Shown here: piece after piece, positions 8,522 through 17,359 of the stretch
How positions within the stretch are numbered: the stretch's first letter is position 1
How the letters are laid out: every line of letters starts with the position of its first letter
Origin: Actimicrobium sp047621665
GTDB lineage: Bacteria > Pseudomonadota > Gammaproteobacteria > Burkholderiales > Burkholderiaceae_D
Direction: 5' to 3'
DNA length: 64,000 nt
NCBI GenBank assembly: GCA_047621665.1
Contig: JBLHMB010000003.1
Span: 88,437 to 152,436, forward strand
The notes under the pieces: model-generated
The model's database searches: none
Told to the model about the DNA's origin: nothing
The model's input: the letters and a program-made list of their open reading frames with translations, nothing else
Program-made: the position numbers and the translations under genes

Positions 8522-9508
8522 TCACACCGGCCAATTCCCCGAGCGCCAGGCCCGCCCCTGCTTGTCGATCAACAGCACGTCGACTTCGGTCAACGTCGCC
8601 ACCAGCGCCATCGCGCGCTGCATCCCGAGCACCATCAACGTGGTCGATAACCCATCCGCCTGCAACCCGGTCGGTGCCACCACCGTCACGCTAGCCAGTT
8701 CAAGCGGCGAATCGCCACTGGCCGGATCAAAGATATGGTGATGCACAAAGTCCGGCGTGAAGACGGTCTGGTAATCGCCCGAGGTTGCCACGCAGCGCTG
8801 CTGCATCGGCAGCACCCCGGCCAGTTGTTGCGCATCGCGCGGAGCACGGATGCCGATGGTCCAGGCCTGCTGTGCGCTCTTGCGGCCGCGTGCGCCGAAC
8901 TCGCCGGTATCGAGCAAGGCATGACGGATACCGTGCTCGTCGAGGACGGCGCGGGCACAGTCCACCGCGAAACCCTGCGCGATACCGTTGAGTGTGATCG
9001 CCATGCCGGGACGGGCCAGACTGACGCGTTGAGGCGTGACCTGCACCTGACGCCAGTCAACCAGCACCATCGCGGCACGCCGCTCGGACTCGCTAGGCAA
9101 ACGGTCCTGCTGTGACGCGACGCTAAAAGCATTCCACAGTGGTTGTACCGTGATGTCGAAAGCACCTTTGCTATGACGCGACAACTCGCGCGCATGCGCC
9201 AGTACCTGCAACAGCCACGGATGCGGCTGCTCCAGCACACCAGTGCGATTGAGGATGGCAACCTGACTATCGGCCCGGTGCAGCGTCATCAACCGGTCGA
9301 CCTGACGCGCGGCGGCCAGTGCTTCAGCGATCGCCAGTTCGGCCTGAGGCCGGTCATCATGCACGACCTCGATCGTGATCGTGGTACCAAACGCCAGCTC
9401 GGCGCCGCTGACACTGTGCAACTGCACGCCGCCATTGGCCCCCGGAGAATTGGCCAGCGCCAGTCCGAGGCCGAGCCCGCCTGCCATGAATGTTCGCCTG
9501 TCCATCAT
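8522..9508 (-). CDS. apbE: FAD:protein FMN transferase (ApbE/NosX family)
   Basis: This enzyme of about 328 residues covalently attaches FMN, from FAD, to a Thr of FMN-binding domains in extracytoplasmic proteins. The start at 9508 overlaps the stop of the NosR-like gene (ATGA). The N-terminus DRRTFMAGGLGLGLAL resembles a twin-arginine signal, consistent with periplasmic export as for NosX. Family signatures include LMTLHRADSQVAILNR, the flavin/Mg region SKGAFDITVQPLW and DTGEFGARG. Its natural client is the gene directly upstream, which carries a matching FMN-attachment motif. The two are last in the cytochrome c550 operon. Confidence 0.88.
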   Translation of the reverse strand: MMDRRTFMAGGLGLGLALANSPGANGGVQLHSVSGAELAFGTTITIEVVHDDRPQAELAIAEALAAARQVDRLMTLHRADSQVAILNRTGVLEQPHPWLLQVLAHARELSRHSKGAFDITVQPLWNAFSVASQQDRLPSESERRAAMVLVDWRQVQVTPQRVSLARPGMAITLNGIAQGFAVDCARAVLDEHGIRHALLDTGEFGARGRKSAQQAWTIGIRAPRDAQQLAGVLPMQQRCVATSGDYQTVFTPDFVHHHIFDPASGDSPLELASVTVVAPTGLQADGLSTTLMVLGMQRAMALVATLTEVDVLLIDKQGRAWRSGNWPV

Positions 9509-11670
9509 GTTTCCTTTACCGGTACGACTTCGATCGGGATGATGCGTGCGCGCTTTTTTTCCATGATCAGCGGCGCGCATTTTTCGTCGCTTTCGTAGAT
9601 CACCACGCAGTCAAGACACTGAAAACATTCGTCGTACTGGATCGCCCCGCCCGGCTTGATGGCCTTGTATTCGCAACTGTGGCGACAGGTCTGGCACGGC
9701 GTGCCGCACGCGGCGCGACGCGGCAGCCAGTTCAGGATGCGAAAGCGTCCGAGCACCGCCAGCCCGGCACCGAACGGGCACAGGTAACGACAGAAAAATT
9801 TATAGCTGAACATCGACAGCACCAGTAGCCCAAGCGCATACGCGACATACGGCCACGAGCGCACGAAGTTGAGCGTGATGGCGGTCTTGAACGGTTCGAG
9901 TTCGACCAGCTTGTCGGTCAGTGTCGCCGAAAAAAATGCGCTACCGAGGATCGCCACCAGCAGCCCGTACTTGAGCAGTTTCAGGCGACCATCAAGCACC
10001 GGACGAATCATCAGTTGCGGAAATTTCAGCCACTGGCCGAGCTTGCCGGTGAACTCCTGCAGCGCACCGAACGGACACAGCCAGCCGCAGAACGTGCCGC
10101 GCCCCCACACCAGCAGCGACACCAGTACGAAACCCCACAAGCTCACGCTCATCGGGTCATACAACAGGAATGTCAGACTGCGTCCGGCCATCAGCGATTG
10201 CACCACACTGGTCAGGTTGACGATCGAGAGCTGGCCTTGCGCGTACCAGCCAATGAAGACCGCCGTGAAGACCAGGAAGCCGCGCCGGAACCAGATCAGC
10301 CGGCGTTCGTGCGCGACCAGTTTTTTCTGCAGCACCAGCGCTACCGACAGCAGCGTCAGCGCCACGCCCAGCACTGTCAGCTCCCACCAGCGCAGCCACC
10401 AGATTGCGCGCCAGGTCTTGTTGTCCGGTTCGGCGGCATCGTAAAACCGGGCTGGCAGCGTGATTGAAAAACGCAGATCACGGCTGATTTTTTCGGGATA
10501 CAGAATGCCTTTGCTGCGCGTCACATGCAGGAAAAACTCCAGAGGCAGTGACGGGTCCAGACCCGACTGGCTGATCACGCGAAAAATCTTGAAGCCATTG
10601 TCGGGCACACCAGCGACCTTGATGTCGAGGTCGAGATCGCGGATTTCGATTGGCAGCGTGCCCTGCTTGAGTGCCAGCCGGTCCGGCACCGCGCCGCGCG
10701 TGAAGTCATCGCCGACCACGCCGTAGCGTCCGTTCGATACCAGCATGATGGCGTGGTCGCCCGGCTCCAGCCGCGCTTTCAGCTTGGCCCAGCCCGCCGC
10801 ACCGAGCAGATTGCGACCGATCGCCGGAACCGAGACGTAGCTCGCTTCCATGTTGACGAAAGGTGCATCCGGCTGCGCCAGCGCCACGGCATCGAGCCCG
10901 GCGCCATTGGTGCCGGCGAAGAGTGCCTCGACGTCGCGGTTGAGCTTGATCACCGGCTGGATCAGGCCGCGTTGACGGAGTACGGCGGGACTGATCACGA
11001 CCCCGGTATCCGGCCGGATGCGGGCAATCAGATCGGGATCCCGGCCCTCGGCAAATCCGAGTTTTTTGCGGGCGACTTTGAGCGCAGCCGACAACGCACT
11101 CTGGTTGAGGATACGTACCGATGCGGTCGCTTTCGAGACGCCATCGATGTAGACATTGGCCGCCTCCCTGGTCGAGCGGCTCATGTTGCCAGTGCTGATC
11201 TTGATGCTCTGCTTGAGCGAAATACCCTGGTACTGGCTGACGAACTTGAACAGCGGGGCCTCACCGAGACCGTCGAGAAACACCGGTTCGTGATGCGACA
11301 ACACCTTGACATCGACGAAGGTACCGAGCGGATCGAGCGCGATCAGCAGGTTCATCGGCACGCCCGAAAAACCCGGAATGGGCGCGAAGTCGACCGACTC
11401 GAACACGTACGCGACCAGTTCGGTCGAGGTCATATTTTTTTTGAAAATGGGCCAGACCGGCAAGTCCGGGTCCTTGTCGCCCACGATGTACGGAGAGGGA
11501 AAACGTCGCATCAGATCCGCCTGCGTCATGATGCCGGCCCGGGCAGGTAACGCCAGCGACAGCAAGGACAAGAGCGCGGCCATCAACAACAGCATTGGCA
11601 GCAGTCGCCGGCAGAGGTGAAGCCATCTATTTTTCATTCGACCGGCAATCAAAAATGAAAACCGCTGCAT
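9505..11670 (-). CDS. NosR/NirI-family FMN-binding polyferredoxin membrane protein
   Basis: This is a membrane electron-transfer protein of 721 residues. It has a signal/membrane segment (about residues 22-45) and then a periplasmic FMN-binding domain with the ApbE target motif DGVSKATAS, with Thr182 as the predicted attachment site. Several membrane helices (about 430-640) follow, with two CxxxCP motifs (CGWLCPFG and CRYLCPFG). The C-terminal ferredoxin-type cluster region reads CGTPCQTCRHSC and CFQCLDC. This is NosR architecture, yet no nos genes are nearby. The gene is in the alcohol-oxidation operon 48 bp after the XoxJ-like gene and overlaps apbE. I infer that it passes electrons between a periplasmic carrier and the membrane. 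An alternative start lies at 11637. Confidence 0.85.
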   Translation of the reverse strand: MQRFSFLIAGRMKNRWLHLCRRLLPMLLLMAALLSLLSLALPARAGIMTQADLMRRFPSPYIVGDKDPDLPVWPIFKKNMTSTELVAYVFESVDFAPIPGFSGVPMNLLIALDPLGTFVDVKVLSHHEPVFLDGLGEAPLFKFVSQYQGISLKQSIKISTGNMSRSTREAANVYIDGVSKATASVRILNQSALSAALKVARKKLGFAEGRDPDLIARIRPDTGVVISPAVLRQRGLIQPVIKLNRDVEALFAGTNGAGLDAVALAQPDAPFVNMEASYVSVPAIGRNLLGAAGWAKLKARLEPGDHAIMLVSNGRYGVVGDDFTRGAVPDRLALKQGTLPIEIRDLDLDIKVAGVPDNGFKIFRVISQSGLDPSLPLEFFLHVTRSKGILYPEKISRDLRFSITLPARFYDAAEPDNKTWRAIWWLRWWELTVLGVALTLLSVALVLQKKLVAHERRLIWFRRGFLVFTAVFIGWYAQGQLSIVNLTSVVQSLMAGRSLTFLLYDPMSVSLWGFVLVSLLVWGRGTFCGWLCPFGALQEFTGKLGQWLKFPQLMIRPVLDGRLKLLKYGLLVAILGSAFFSATLTDKLVELEPFKTAITLNFVRSWPYVAYALGLLVLSMFSYKFFCRYLCPFGAGLAVLGRFRILNWLPRRAACGTPCQTCRHSCEYKAIKPGGAIQYDECFQCLDCVVIYESDEKCAPLIMEKKRARIIPIEVVPVKET

Positions 11671-11718
11671 GCACAGACACGCAGCGAACCGTCAGGAGAA
11701 ATAATCCAGCATTGTCGA

Positions 11719-12561
11719 TTACGGCTTGACGACCTGTACCCCGTGTCGGGCAAAAATACGCAGCATCTCACCCGAGGCGAACAACGATTCCATCGCCTCT
11801 TTCAACGCGCTGGCCAATTCCGGATTGTCTTTCTTGACGGCTAGGCCGGCCGTCCATCCCTTGCGCGGCAAGCGCTGGAAACTCACTTCACGCATTTCAA
11901 ACCGCGGGTCATCGCGCAACACCGATTCGATTTCGGAGCGACTGGCAAGGACACCATCAAGCTCACCGGCCTTCAGTTTTTCGAGGGCATCGACACCGGT
12001 CGGAAAAATCCGCACATCATCCCGGTAACGACCATTCTCTTCACCCAGCAAGACCATCGCCGAGATCGAAATTTTTTCGACGCCGATCTTCTTTCCGGCC
12101 ATCGAAGCGATACCCTCAAACTGCGGTACCGAGGTCACGTTGCGTACCAGCCTGACCGAGTCCGTGTGATACGGCGCGAAGATCGTGACCTGCGGATTCT
12201 GGTTCATCAACAGCGGATCCACCGGTACATGCATCATCACGTCGGCCGGTCCGTAGCCGAGGTAATGACCTTTCCAGACCATGTTGCGCAAATCATCGTC
12301 GAGACTTTCGCCCGCCGGAAAAGGCAGGAAGGACACCTTCAAGCCCATCTTTCTGCCGAGCGCTTGCGCCACATCGACATCGATACCGGTGATGCCGCCG
12401 GCTTTTTTCGAGTACGGCAAATAGTCGTCATAGACCGCAATACTGAGCGTACCCAGCGTGCGGATTTTATCGAGATCAGCGCGCGCCGGCAGCGTCAGCA
12501 GCATGCCGGTGCAAGCAATGACTGCCAGTAGTGCCGTCCTTCTTTTCAGCGAAACCAACAT
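11719..12561 (-). CDS. XoxJ/MoxJ-like periplasmic binding protein associated with quinoprotein dehydrogenase
   Basis: This is a 280-residue family-3 solute-binding fold with a signal peptide (LLAVIACTGMLLTLPARA). It reads LGTLSIAVYDDYLPYSKKAGGITGIDVDVA and later GVDALEKLKAGELDGVLASR. Proteins of this type adjacent to a cytochrome c and PQQ dehydrogenase are the MoxJ/XoxJ group, which is thought to help activate the dehydrogenase rather than import a solute. No ABC permease or ATPase is nearby. I chose ATG 12561 because AAAGG lies a good distance upstream. It follows the cytochrome gene by 25 bp in the same operon. Confidence 0.8.
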   Translation of the reverse strand: MLVSLKRRTALLAVIACTGMLLTLPARADLDKIRTLGTLSIAVYDDYLPYSKKAGGITGIDVDVAQALGRKMGLKVSFLPFPAGESLDDDLRNMVWKGHYLGYGPADVMMHVPVDPLLMNQNPQVTIFAPYHTDSVRLVRNVTSVPQFEGIASMAGKKIGVEKISISAMVLLGEENGRYRDDVRIFPTGVDALEKLKAGELDGVLASRSEIESVLRDDPRFEMREVSFQRLPRKGWTAGLAVKKDNPELASALKEAMESLFASGEMLRIFARHGVQVVKP

Positions 12562-12586
12562 CAGAAGACCTTTCAAAAAAATCGAC

Positions 12587-13078
12587 TTACTTGGCAGCCG
12601 CAACCGTCGGCATCACACGCAGCGTTTCGAGGTAGGCCTTGATTGACCACATCCCTTCCTGATTGATGATGCCTTCGAACGGAGGCATGTAGACCGCGCC
12701 GTTGCGGGTCTTACCGTGGCGTACAGAGGCCAGGTAATAGGTATCGTTTTCCTTGTAACAAGCCTGCTTTTTACCTTCATCTTTCTGGATCACGCAATCG
12801 CGGTCGAGCTTGCGCAGGTCCGGGGCGATGCCGCCGGACACCGCTTCGAGACCATGGCAGCGCGCGCAGTTCTGGCCATAGGCCGACGAGCCGACACGGA
12901 TCGCTTCTTTGTCGTCGCGATACGGATTTTCTTCGCGCCAGCCCTCTCCCAGCGATTTCAGTGTGGTGGTATCAACTGCTTGTGGCGTGACATCGCCGTG
13001 GGCCAGTGCCGGCAGGCTCAGCAGTGCCGACGCCGCGATCAACAGTTGTGCGGCCATGCGGCCGGTGCGTAGTTTCAT
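12587..13078 (-). CDS. pedF: cytochrome c550 of the PedF type
   Basis: This is a periplasmic monoheme cytochrome c of 163 residues, with a signal peptide ending LPALAHG and the heme-binding motif CARCH. A second cysteine pair (DRDCVIQ and KQACYK) and the YMPPFEGIINQEGMWSIKAYL segment are typical of PedF-type cytochromes that accept electrons from PQQ alcohol dehydrogenases. The ATG at 13078 is preceded by GAAGGGA. A near-perfect sigma-54 promoter lies about 40 bp upstream. It is the first gene of an operon that continues with the XoxJ-like protein, the NosR-like protein and apbE. Confidence 0.88.
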   Translation of the reverse strand: MKLRTGRMAAQLLIAASALLSLPALAHGDVTPQAVDTTTLKSLGEGWREENPYRDDKEAIRVGSSAYGQNCARCHGLEAVSGGIAPDLRKLDRDCVIQKDEGKKQACYKENDTYYLASVRHGKTRNGAVYMPPFEGIINQEGMWSIKAYLETLRVMPTVAAAK

Positions 13079-13114
13079 TGGAAGTCCCTTCGATGGAATA
13101 GATTCCTTCTCTAC

Positions 13115-13129
13115 GCAAAGCGCGTGCCA
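13115..13129 (-). promoter_or_regulatory. sigma-54 promoter of the cytochrome c550 operon
   Basis: On the minus strand this reads TGGCACGCGCTTTGC, matching the consensus TGGCACG-N4-TTGC exactly. Transcription should start around 13103, about 25 nt before the cytochrome ATG. The activator gene is divergent from it, starting at 13251. Confidence 0.85.
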
Positions 13130-13250
13130 TGCGGGAAGCCCTCCCCGTGCATCAACAGGCGAGAAATCCGCTGTATCGAATCGGAACAGTGCTACATTAA
13201 GACACAAACCGGGTTGTCATTACGCCCACAAAAATAGCTGGAGACAACAG

Positions 13251-15227
13251 ATGCAGACCCTCATCGACAAGCGCTCGCGCGACGATAGCCGCCGCACTTC
13301 TTCTGGTACCGCAGTTGGCATGCTTTCTGCTGAATTCGACATCACCATGATAAAAGAAGCCCACCAGCGTTCCGCCAACTACGGCGTCCCGAAAACCGCC
13401 TCCCCGGATTACGATCCGCTCGGCCGCGCCGACATGGCACTCGTGCTGGAACAGAACCGCCTGCTGCATAGCCACGCTGCGCCCGTGATGGAAACGCTCT
13501 ACGAGCAAATCATCAATACCCATAACATGGTGATCCTGACCGATGTCACGGGATTGATCATTCACACGCTGGGCGATGCCGACTTCCTCGAAAAAGCCGA
13601 CCGCGTCGCGCTCACGCCGGGCGTGGCATGGTCCGAGCAAAGCAAGGGCACCAATGCGATCGGTACCGCCATCGCCGAAAAAGTCCCGACCAGTATCCAC
13701 GCCGACCAGCACTACCTCGACGCCAACCGCTTCCTGACGTGCTCGGCCGCGCCGATCTTCGACGTGAGAGGCAATGTGGTGGGCGTGCTCGACGTGACCG
13801 GCGATCAGCATAATTTTCACAAGCACACGATGGCGCTGGTACGCATGTCGGCGCAGATGATAGAGAACCAGCTGTTCGCCGCAGCCTATCAGGATGCCGT
13901 CAAACTGAGTTTCCACAGCCGGCCGGAATTTCTCGGCACGCTAATGGAAGGCATTGCCAGTTTCACGCCGGGCGGACGTTTTCTGTCGGCCAGTCGCAGT
14001 GGCCTGTTCCAGCTGGGCCTGCCGATGTCGGCCCTGCAGACCCATACCTTCAGTTCGCTGTTCGGCATGCCGATCTCGGCCCTGATGGATCACTACCGGA
14101 CCGCCTCGCCCGGCCCGCTCGAACTGTGCCTGCACAGCGGCGTGCGGGTGTATGCGAAGTGCGCCGACCTGCGCTTGCCCACGACCAGTTTCCAGCACAC
14201 GACCGGCAATGCGCGCAATACCGACGGCGAGAGCGCGACCACGCCGCCGCAGAGCAGCCATGAGCAAAGCAAGGCACGACTATCGAGCCTGCGCTATCTG
14301 AACACCGGCGACGAGCATGTCGCCAGCGTCATCGACAAGCTGAAAAAAGTCATCGGCCGCGACATCTCGATCCTGATCACCGGCGAGACCGGTACCGGCA
14401 AGGAATTGCTGGCGCAAGCCATCCACAATGATTCGCCGCGCAAGGCCGGCCCGTTCGTGGCCGTCAATTGCGCCTCGATCCCGGAGACGCTGATCGAGTC
14501 CGAACTGTTCGGTTATGAAGAGGGCGCGTTCACCGGCGCACGCAAAAAAGGCAGCATCGGCAAGATCCTGCAAGCCAACGGCGGCTCGCTATTCCTCGAT
14601 GAAATCGGCGACATGCCGTTGAACCTGCAAGCACGCCTGTTACGCGTGCTGCAGGAGCGCATGGTGACACCGCTGGGCAGTACCAAGTCGATCCCGGTCA
14701 ATGTGGCGCTGACCTGCGCGACCAATCGCAACTTGCGCGATATGATTGCGCGCAATGAATTCCGCGATGATCTGTACTACCGGCTCAATGGACTGGTGGT
14801 GCGCTTGCCACCGCTGCGCGACCGCACCGATCTCGACGTCGTCATCGAAAAACTGCTGACTGCCGAAGGCAATGGCGTGCGGTACACAATCGCGCCGGAC
14901 GTCATGAACCTGTTCCGCGTCCACGGCTGGCCGGGCAATTTCCGCCAGCTGACCAACCTGATGCGCACCGCGATGGTCATGACCGGTGACGACCATGAAA
15001 TCCGCCTCGAACATTTGCCGGACGATTTTCTCGACGATATCGCGCTGGCCCGACCGCCCGCCGGTCCCGCCGTCCTGGCACTGCCGCACGACGATCTCGC
15101 CACGCTCGAAGATGTCGAACTGTCGGTGATCCAGAAATCGCTGGCTGCGCATGATGGCAATGTCTCGGCCACGGCGCGCGCGCTGGGGGTATCGCGCAAT
15201 ACGATTTACCGGAAAATTCATCCATAG
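13251..15227 (+). CDS. sigma-54-dependent activator of the AcoR type
   Basis: This is a 658-residue enhancer-binding protein. The N-terminal third (about residues 60-220) is a GAF-like sensory domain, with the AcoR-like stretch SEQSKGTNAIGTAIAEK. The AAA+ domain has Walker A GETGTGKE (about 378-385), the sigma-54 contact loop GAFTGA (about 425-430) and SLFLDEIGDMP. A C-terminal Fis-type HTH reads GNVSATARALGVSRNTIYRK. I chose ATG 13251 because GGAG lies 7 nt before it; the longer frame overlaps the divergent cytochrome gene. It is expected to activate the sigma-54 promoters at 13115, 17243 and 19949 in response to alcohols or aldehydes; the ligand is not evident. Confidence 0.9.
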   Translation: MQTLIDKRSRDDSRRTSSGTAVGMLSAEFDITMIKEAHQRSANYGVPKTASPDYDPLGRADMALVLEQNRLLHSHAAPVMETLYEQIINTHNMVILTDVTGLIIHTLGDADFLEKADRVALTPGVAWSEQSKGTNAIGTAIAEKVPTSIHADQHYLDANRFLTCSAAPIFDVRGNVVGVLDVTGDQHNFHKHTMALVRMSAQMIENQLFAAAYQDAVKLSFHSRPEFLGTLMEGIASFTPGGRFLSASRSGLFQLGLPMSALQTHTFSSLFGMPISALMDHYRTASPGPLELCLHSGVRVYAKCADLRLPTTSFQHTTGNARNTDGESATTPPQSSHEQSKARLSSLRYLNTGDEHVASVIDKLKKVIGRDISILITGETGTGKELLAQAIHNDSPRKAGPFVAVNCASIPETLIESELFGYEEGAFTGARKKGSIGKILQANGGSLFLDEIGDMPLNLQARLLRVLQERMVTPLGSTKSIPVNVALTCATNRNLRDMIARNEFRDDLYYRLNGLVVRLPPLRDRTDLDVVIEKLLTAEGNGVRYTIAPDVMNLFRVHGWPGNFRQLTNLMRTAMVMTGDDHEIRLEHLPDDFLDDIALARPPAGPAVLALPHDDLATLEDVELSVIQKSLAAHDGNVSATARALGVSRNTIYRKIHP

Positions 15228-15312
15228 CCACATTTCAGGTCGCACGTTGTCGTTGCATTGCCATCAGCTATGTATTCGAAGTCCATCGCACCGCAGAAAT
15301 AGACATCCAACT

Positions 15313-15350
15313 AAAAAGGCCGGCAAATCTCTTTGCCGGCCTTCTTTTTT
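15313..15350. terminator. bidirectional rho-independent terminator
   Basis: The strong stem AAGGCCGGCAAA-tctc-TTTGCCGGCCTT is flanked by A-rich sequence on the left and T-rich on the right. It separates the activator gene from the convergent quinoprotein gene and can serve both. A second GC-rich hairpin (GGCATACCGGCG...CGCCGGTATGCC) follows at about 15357-15386. Confidence 0.88.
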
Positions 15351-15397
15351 ATACGCGGCATACCGGCGTACTCACCGCCGGTATGCCGGTTACGGCA

Positions 15398-17164
15398 TTA
15401 CTTCGACGCCACCGCCGTCGATCCCGCCAGCTTGAAGACCCAGACCGAACCACCTTGTTCGAGGTAGCTGACTTTGGCCGCCACGTCACCACCCCACAGT
15501 GGTACCGCACCACCCCAACCGGAAACCACTGCGACGTATTGCACGCCGCCGTCCATCCAGGTGATCGGCGGCGCCACGACGCCGGAACCGGTCTGGAATT
15601 TCCAGAGTTCCTTGCCGGTGCGGGCATCGAGTGCTTTCAGAAAGCCTTCCGGCGTACCGTAAAACACCAGATCGCCGGCGGTAGTCATCACGCCACCCCA
15701 CAACGGCGCGACGTTCTTGTTTTCCCAGACGATTTTGCCGGTCTTGGGATCCATCGCGCGCAACGCGCCGATGTAGTCATCGTTGATGGTGCGGATGGCA
15801 AAACCGGCACCGAGGAAGGCCGCGCCTTTTTTGTAGCCGACCGGCTCGTTCCAGATTTCCATTGCCCATTCGTTGGCAGGGACATAGAACAAATTGGTCT
15901 TTGGACTGTAGGCCATCGGTTGCTGATTTTTACCACCGAGGAAGGAAGGCGCGGCATACACTGTTGCGCCTTTCTTGCCGTCGACGCCCTTGGTCGGATC
16001 GCCGGGACGGCCCGCTTCAAGGTAGTTCGGACGACCGGTTTTCAGATCAATGCTGGAGGCCCAGGTGATCTTCTTGACGAACGGGAAGGCGTTTTCCAGC
16101 TTGCCGGTTTTGGCATCGATGACGTAGAAGAAACCGTTACGATCAGCCTTGCCGCCGAGTCGCTTGCCGCCCATGTCGAAGGTCACGAGTTCATTGACGC
16201 CGTCATAATCCCAGCCGTCATGCGGTGTGGTCTGGTAGTGCCACTTGATGTCGCCGGTGGTGACGTCGAGCGCGACAGTCGAGGACGAATACAGGTTGTC
16301 GCCAGGACGCAGGTGGCTATTCCATGGCGATGGATTGCCCGTGCCGAAATATGCCAGACCGGTGGTGGCGTCATACGTGCCACCGAGCCAGGTCGCAGCG
16401 CCACCCGTTTTCCAGAGTTCGCCAGGCCAGGTTTTGTTGAGCGTGCCGGAAATACCGAGTTCGGTTTTCTTGCCATCCTTGTCGTACTTGTAGCCCATGT
16501 GGCCTTCGACGGTCGGACGCATCCAGATCAGTTTGCCGGTCATCGGGTCGCGTGCTTCGACCCGGCCCACTACGCCGAATTCGCCCCCGGAGACACCGGT
16601 CAGCAACATGCCCTTGGCAATCAGCGGCGCAGCGGTATTGGAATAGCCGGCAGCGTAGTCGTCGATTTTTTCTTTCCAGACAAGGTTGCCGGTAGCCTGA
16701 TCAAGCGCAACCAGTTGGGCATCGAGGGTACTAAAAATGACGAGGTTACCGAACAGCGCCGCGCCCCGGTTGACGACGTCGCAGCATGGCATGATGCCTT
16801 CCGGCAGACGGTGCTCGTACTTCCATAACTTCGCACCGGTCTTCACATCCAGCGCATACAGGCGCGAGTACGAACCGGTGACGAACATGCGGCCGTCATG
16901 GATGACCGGTTGCGATTCCTGGCCACGCTGCTTTTCGCCACCAAATGAAAACGACCAGGCCGGAACCAAACCAGCGATCGTTTTGGTGTTGAGCTGGGTC
17001 AGTGTCGAATAGCGCTGACCCTGCGTGCCCATCCCGTAAGACAGCACGTCATTGCCTGATTTTTCATCATTGACAATCATCGCATCGGTCACATCGACGG
17101 CATGCGCCGGCAATGCGCCGGACAGCGCGCTCACAATCAATGTCCCCAACAATTTTTTGTACAT
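15398..17164 (-). CDS. PQQ-dependent alcohol dehydrogenase, predicted lanthanide type (ExaF/PedH-like)
   Basis: This is a periplasmic quinoprotein of 588 residues with a signal peptide ending LPAHA and eight-bladed-propeller tryptophan-docking repeats such as DARTGKELWKFQTGSG. The vicinal disulfide is Cys127-Cys128. Metal/PQQ ligands fit Glu195 (SGGEFG), Asn277 (GTGNPSPWN) and catalytic Asp319 within PHDGWDYDGVNE. Asp321, two residues later, is the extra acidic ligand that marks lanthanide-dependent enzymes (XoxF, ExaF, PedH); calcium enzymes have Ala or Ser there. The start at 17164 has GGAGGGG upstream; the frame extends 19 codons further without support. A sigma-54 promoter lies at 17243-17257. 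Ethanol-type substrates are inferred from the aldehyde dehydrogenase and PedF neighbours; methanol is not excluded. Confidence 0.9.
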   Translation of the reverse strand: MYKKLLGTLIVSALSGALPAHAVDVTDAMIVNDEKSGNDVLSYGMGTQGQRYSTLTQLNTKTIAGLVPAWSFSFGGEKQRGQESQPVIHDGRMFVTGSYSRLYALDVKTGAKLWKYEHRLPEGIMPCCDVVNRGAALFGNLVIFSTLDAQLVALDQATGNLVWKEKIDDYAAGYSNTAAPLIAKGMLLTGVSGGEFGVVGRVEARDPMTGKLIWMRPTVEGHMGYKYDKDGKKTELGISGTLNKTWPGELWKTGGAATWLGGTYDATTGLAYFGTGNPSPWNSHLRPGDNLYSSSTVALDVTTGDIKWHYQTTPHDGWDYDGVNELVTFDMGGKRLGGKADRNGFFYVIDAKTGKLENAFPFVKKITWASSIDLKTGRPNYLEAGRPGDPTKGVDGKKGATVYAAPSFLGGKNQQPMAYSPKTNLFYVPANEWAMEIWNEPVGYKKGAAFLGAGFAIRTINDDYIGALRAMDPKTGKIVWENKNVAPLWGGVMTTAGDLVFYGTPEGFLKALDARTGKELWKFQTGSGVVAPPITWMDGGVQYVAVVSGWGGAVPLWGGDVAAKVSYLEQGGSVWVFKLAGSTAVASK

Positions 17165-17242
17165 AGTCCCCTCCGGTTGAATGAAATGCGGTTCAGGCTG
17201 TGATCGGTGCGGGCCGAGCAATGCAGTCCTGATGCTCTATAG

Positions 17243-17257
17243 GCAATCGGCGTGCCA
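17243..17257 (-). promoter_or_regulatory. sigma-54 promoter of the quinoprotein dehydrogenase
   Basis: On the minus strand this reads TGGCACGCCGATTGC, an exact -24/-12 consensus. It lies about 80 bp upstream of the ATG at 17164. Confidence 0.85.
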
Positions 17258-17359
17258 TCGTGTTTTGGCCTGTTCGGGCAGTGAAACCGCCTGTCTGGTA
17301 CAGCGTTGTTGCGTCAAAAAAGTTCACTGTCACAAAACACCACAACACAACGGGCGTTG

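Noticed and set aside
8522..11670. Denitrification (nos) gene cluster
   Set aside because: Only the NosR-like and ApbE genes are present, and they are in the alcohol operon. No nosZ or its maturation genes are seen, so nitrous oxide reduction is not supported.
15383..16828. Long plus-strand frame antisense to the quinoprotein gene
   Set aside because: There are no recognisable domains, and the opposite strand encodes an undoubted PQQ dehydrogenase.
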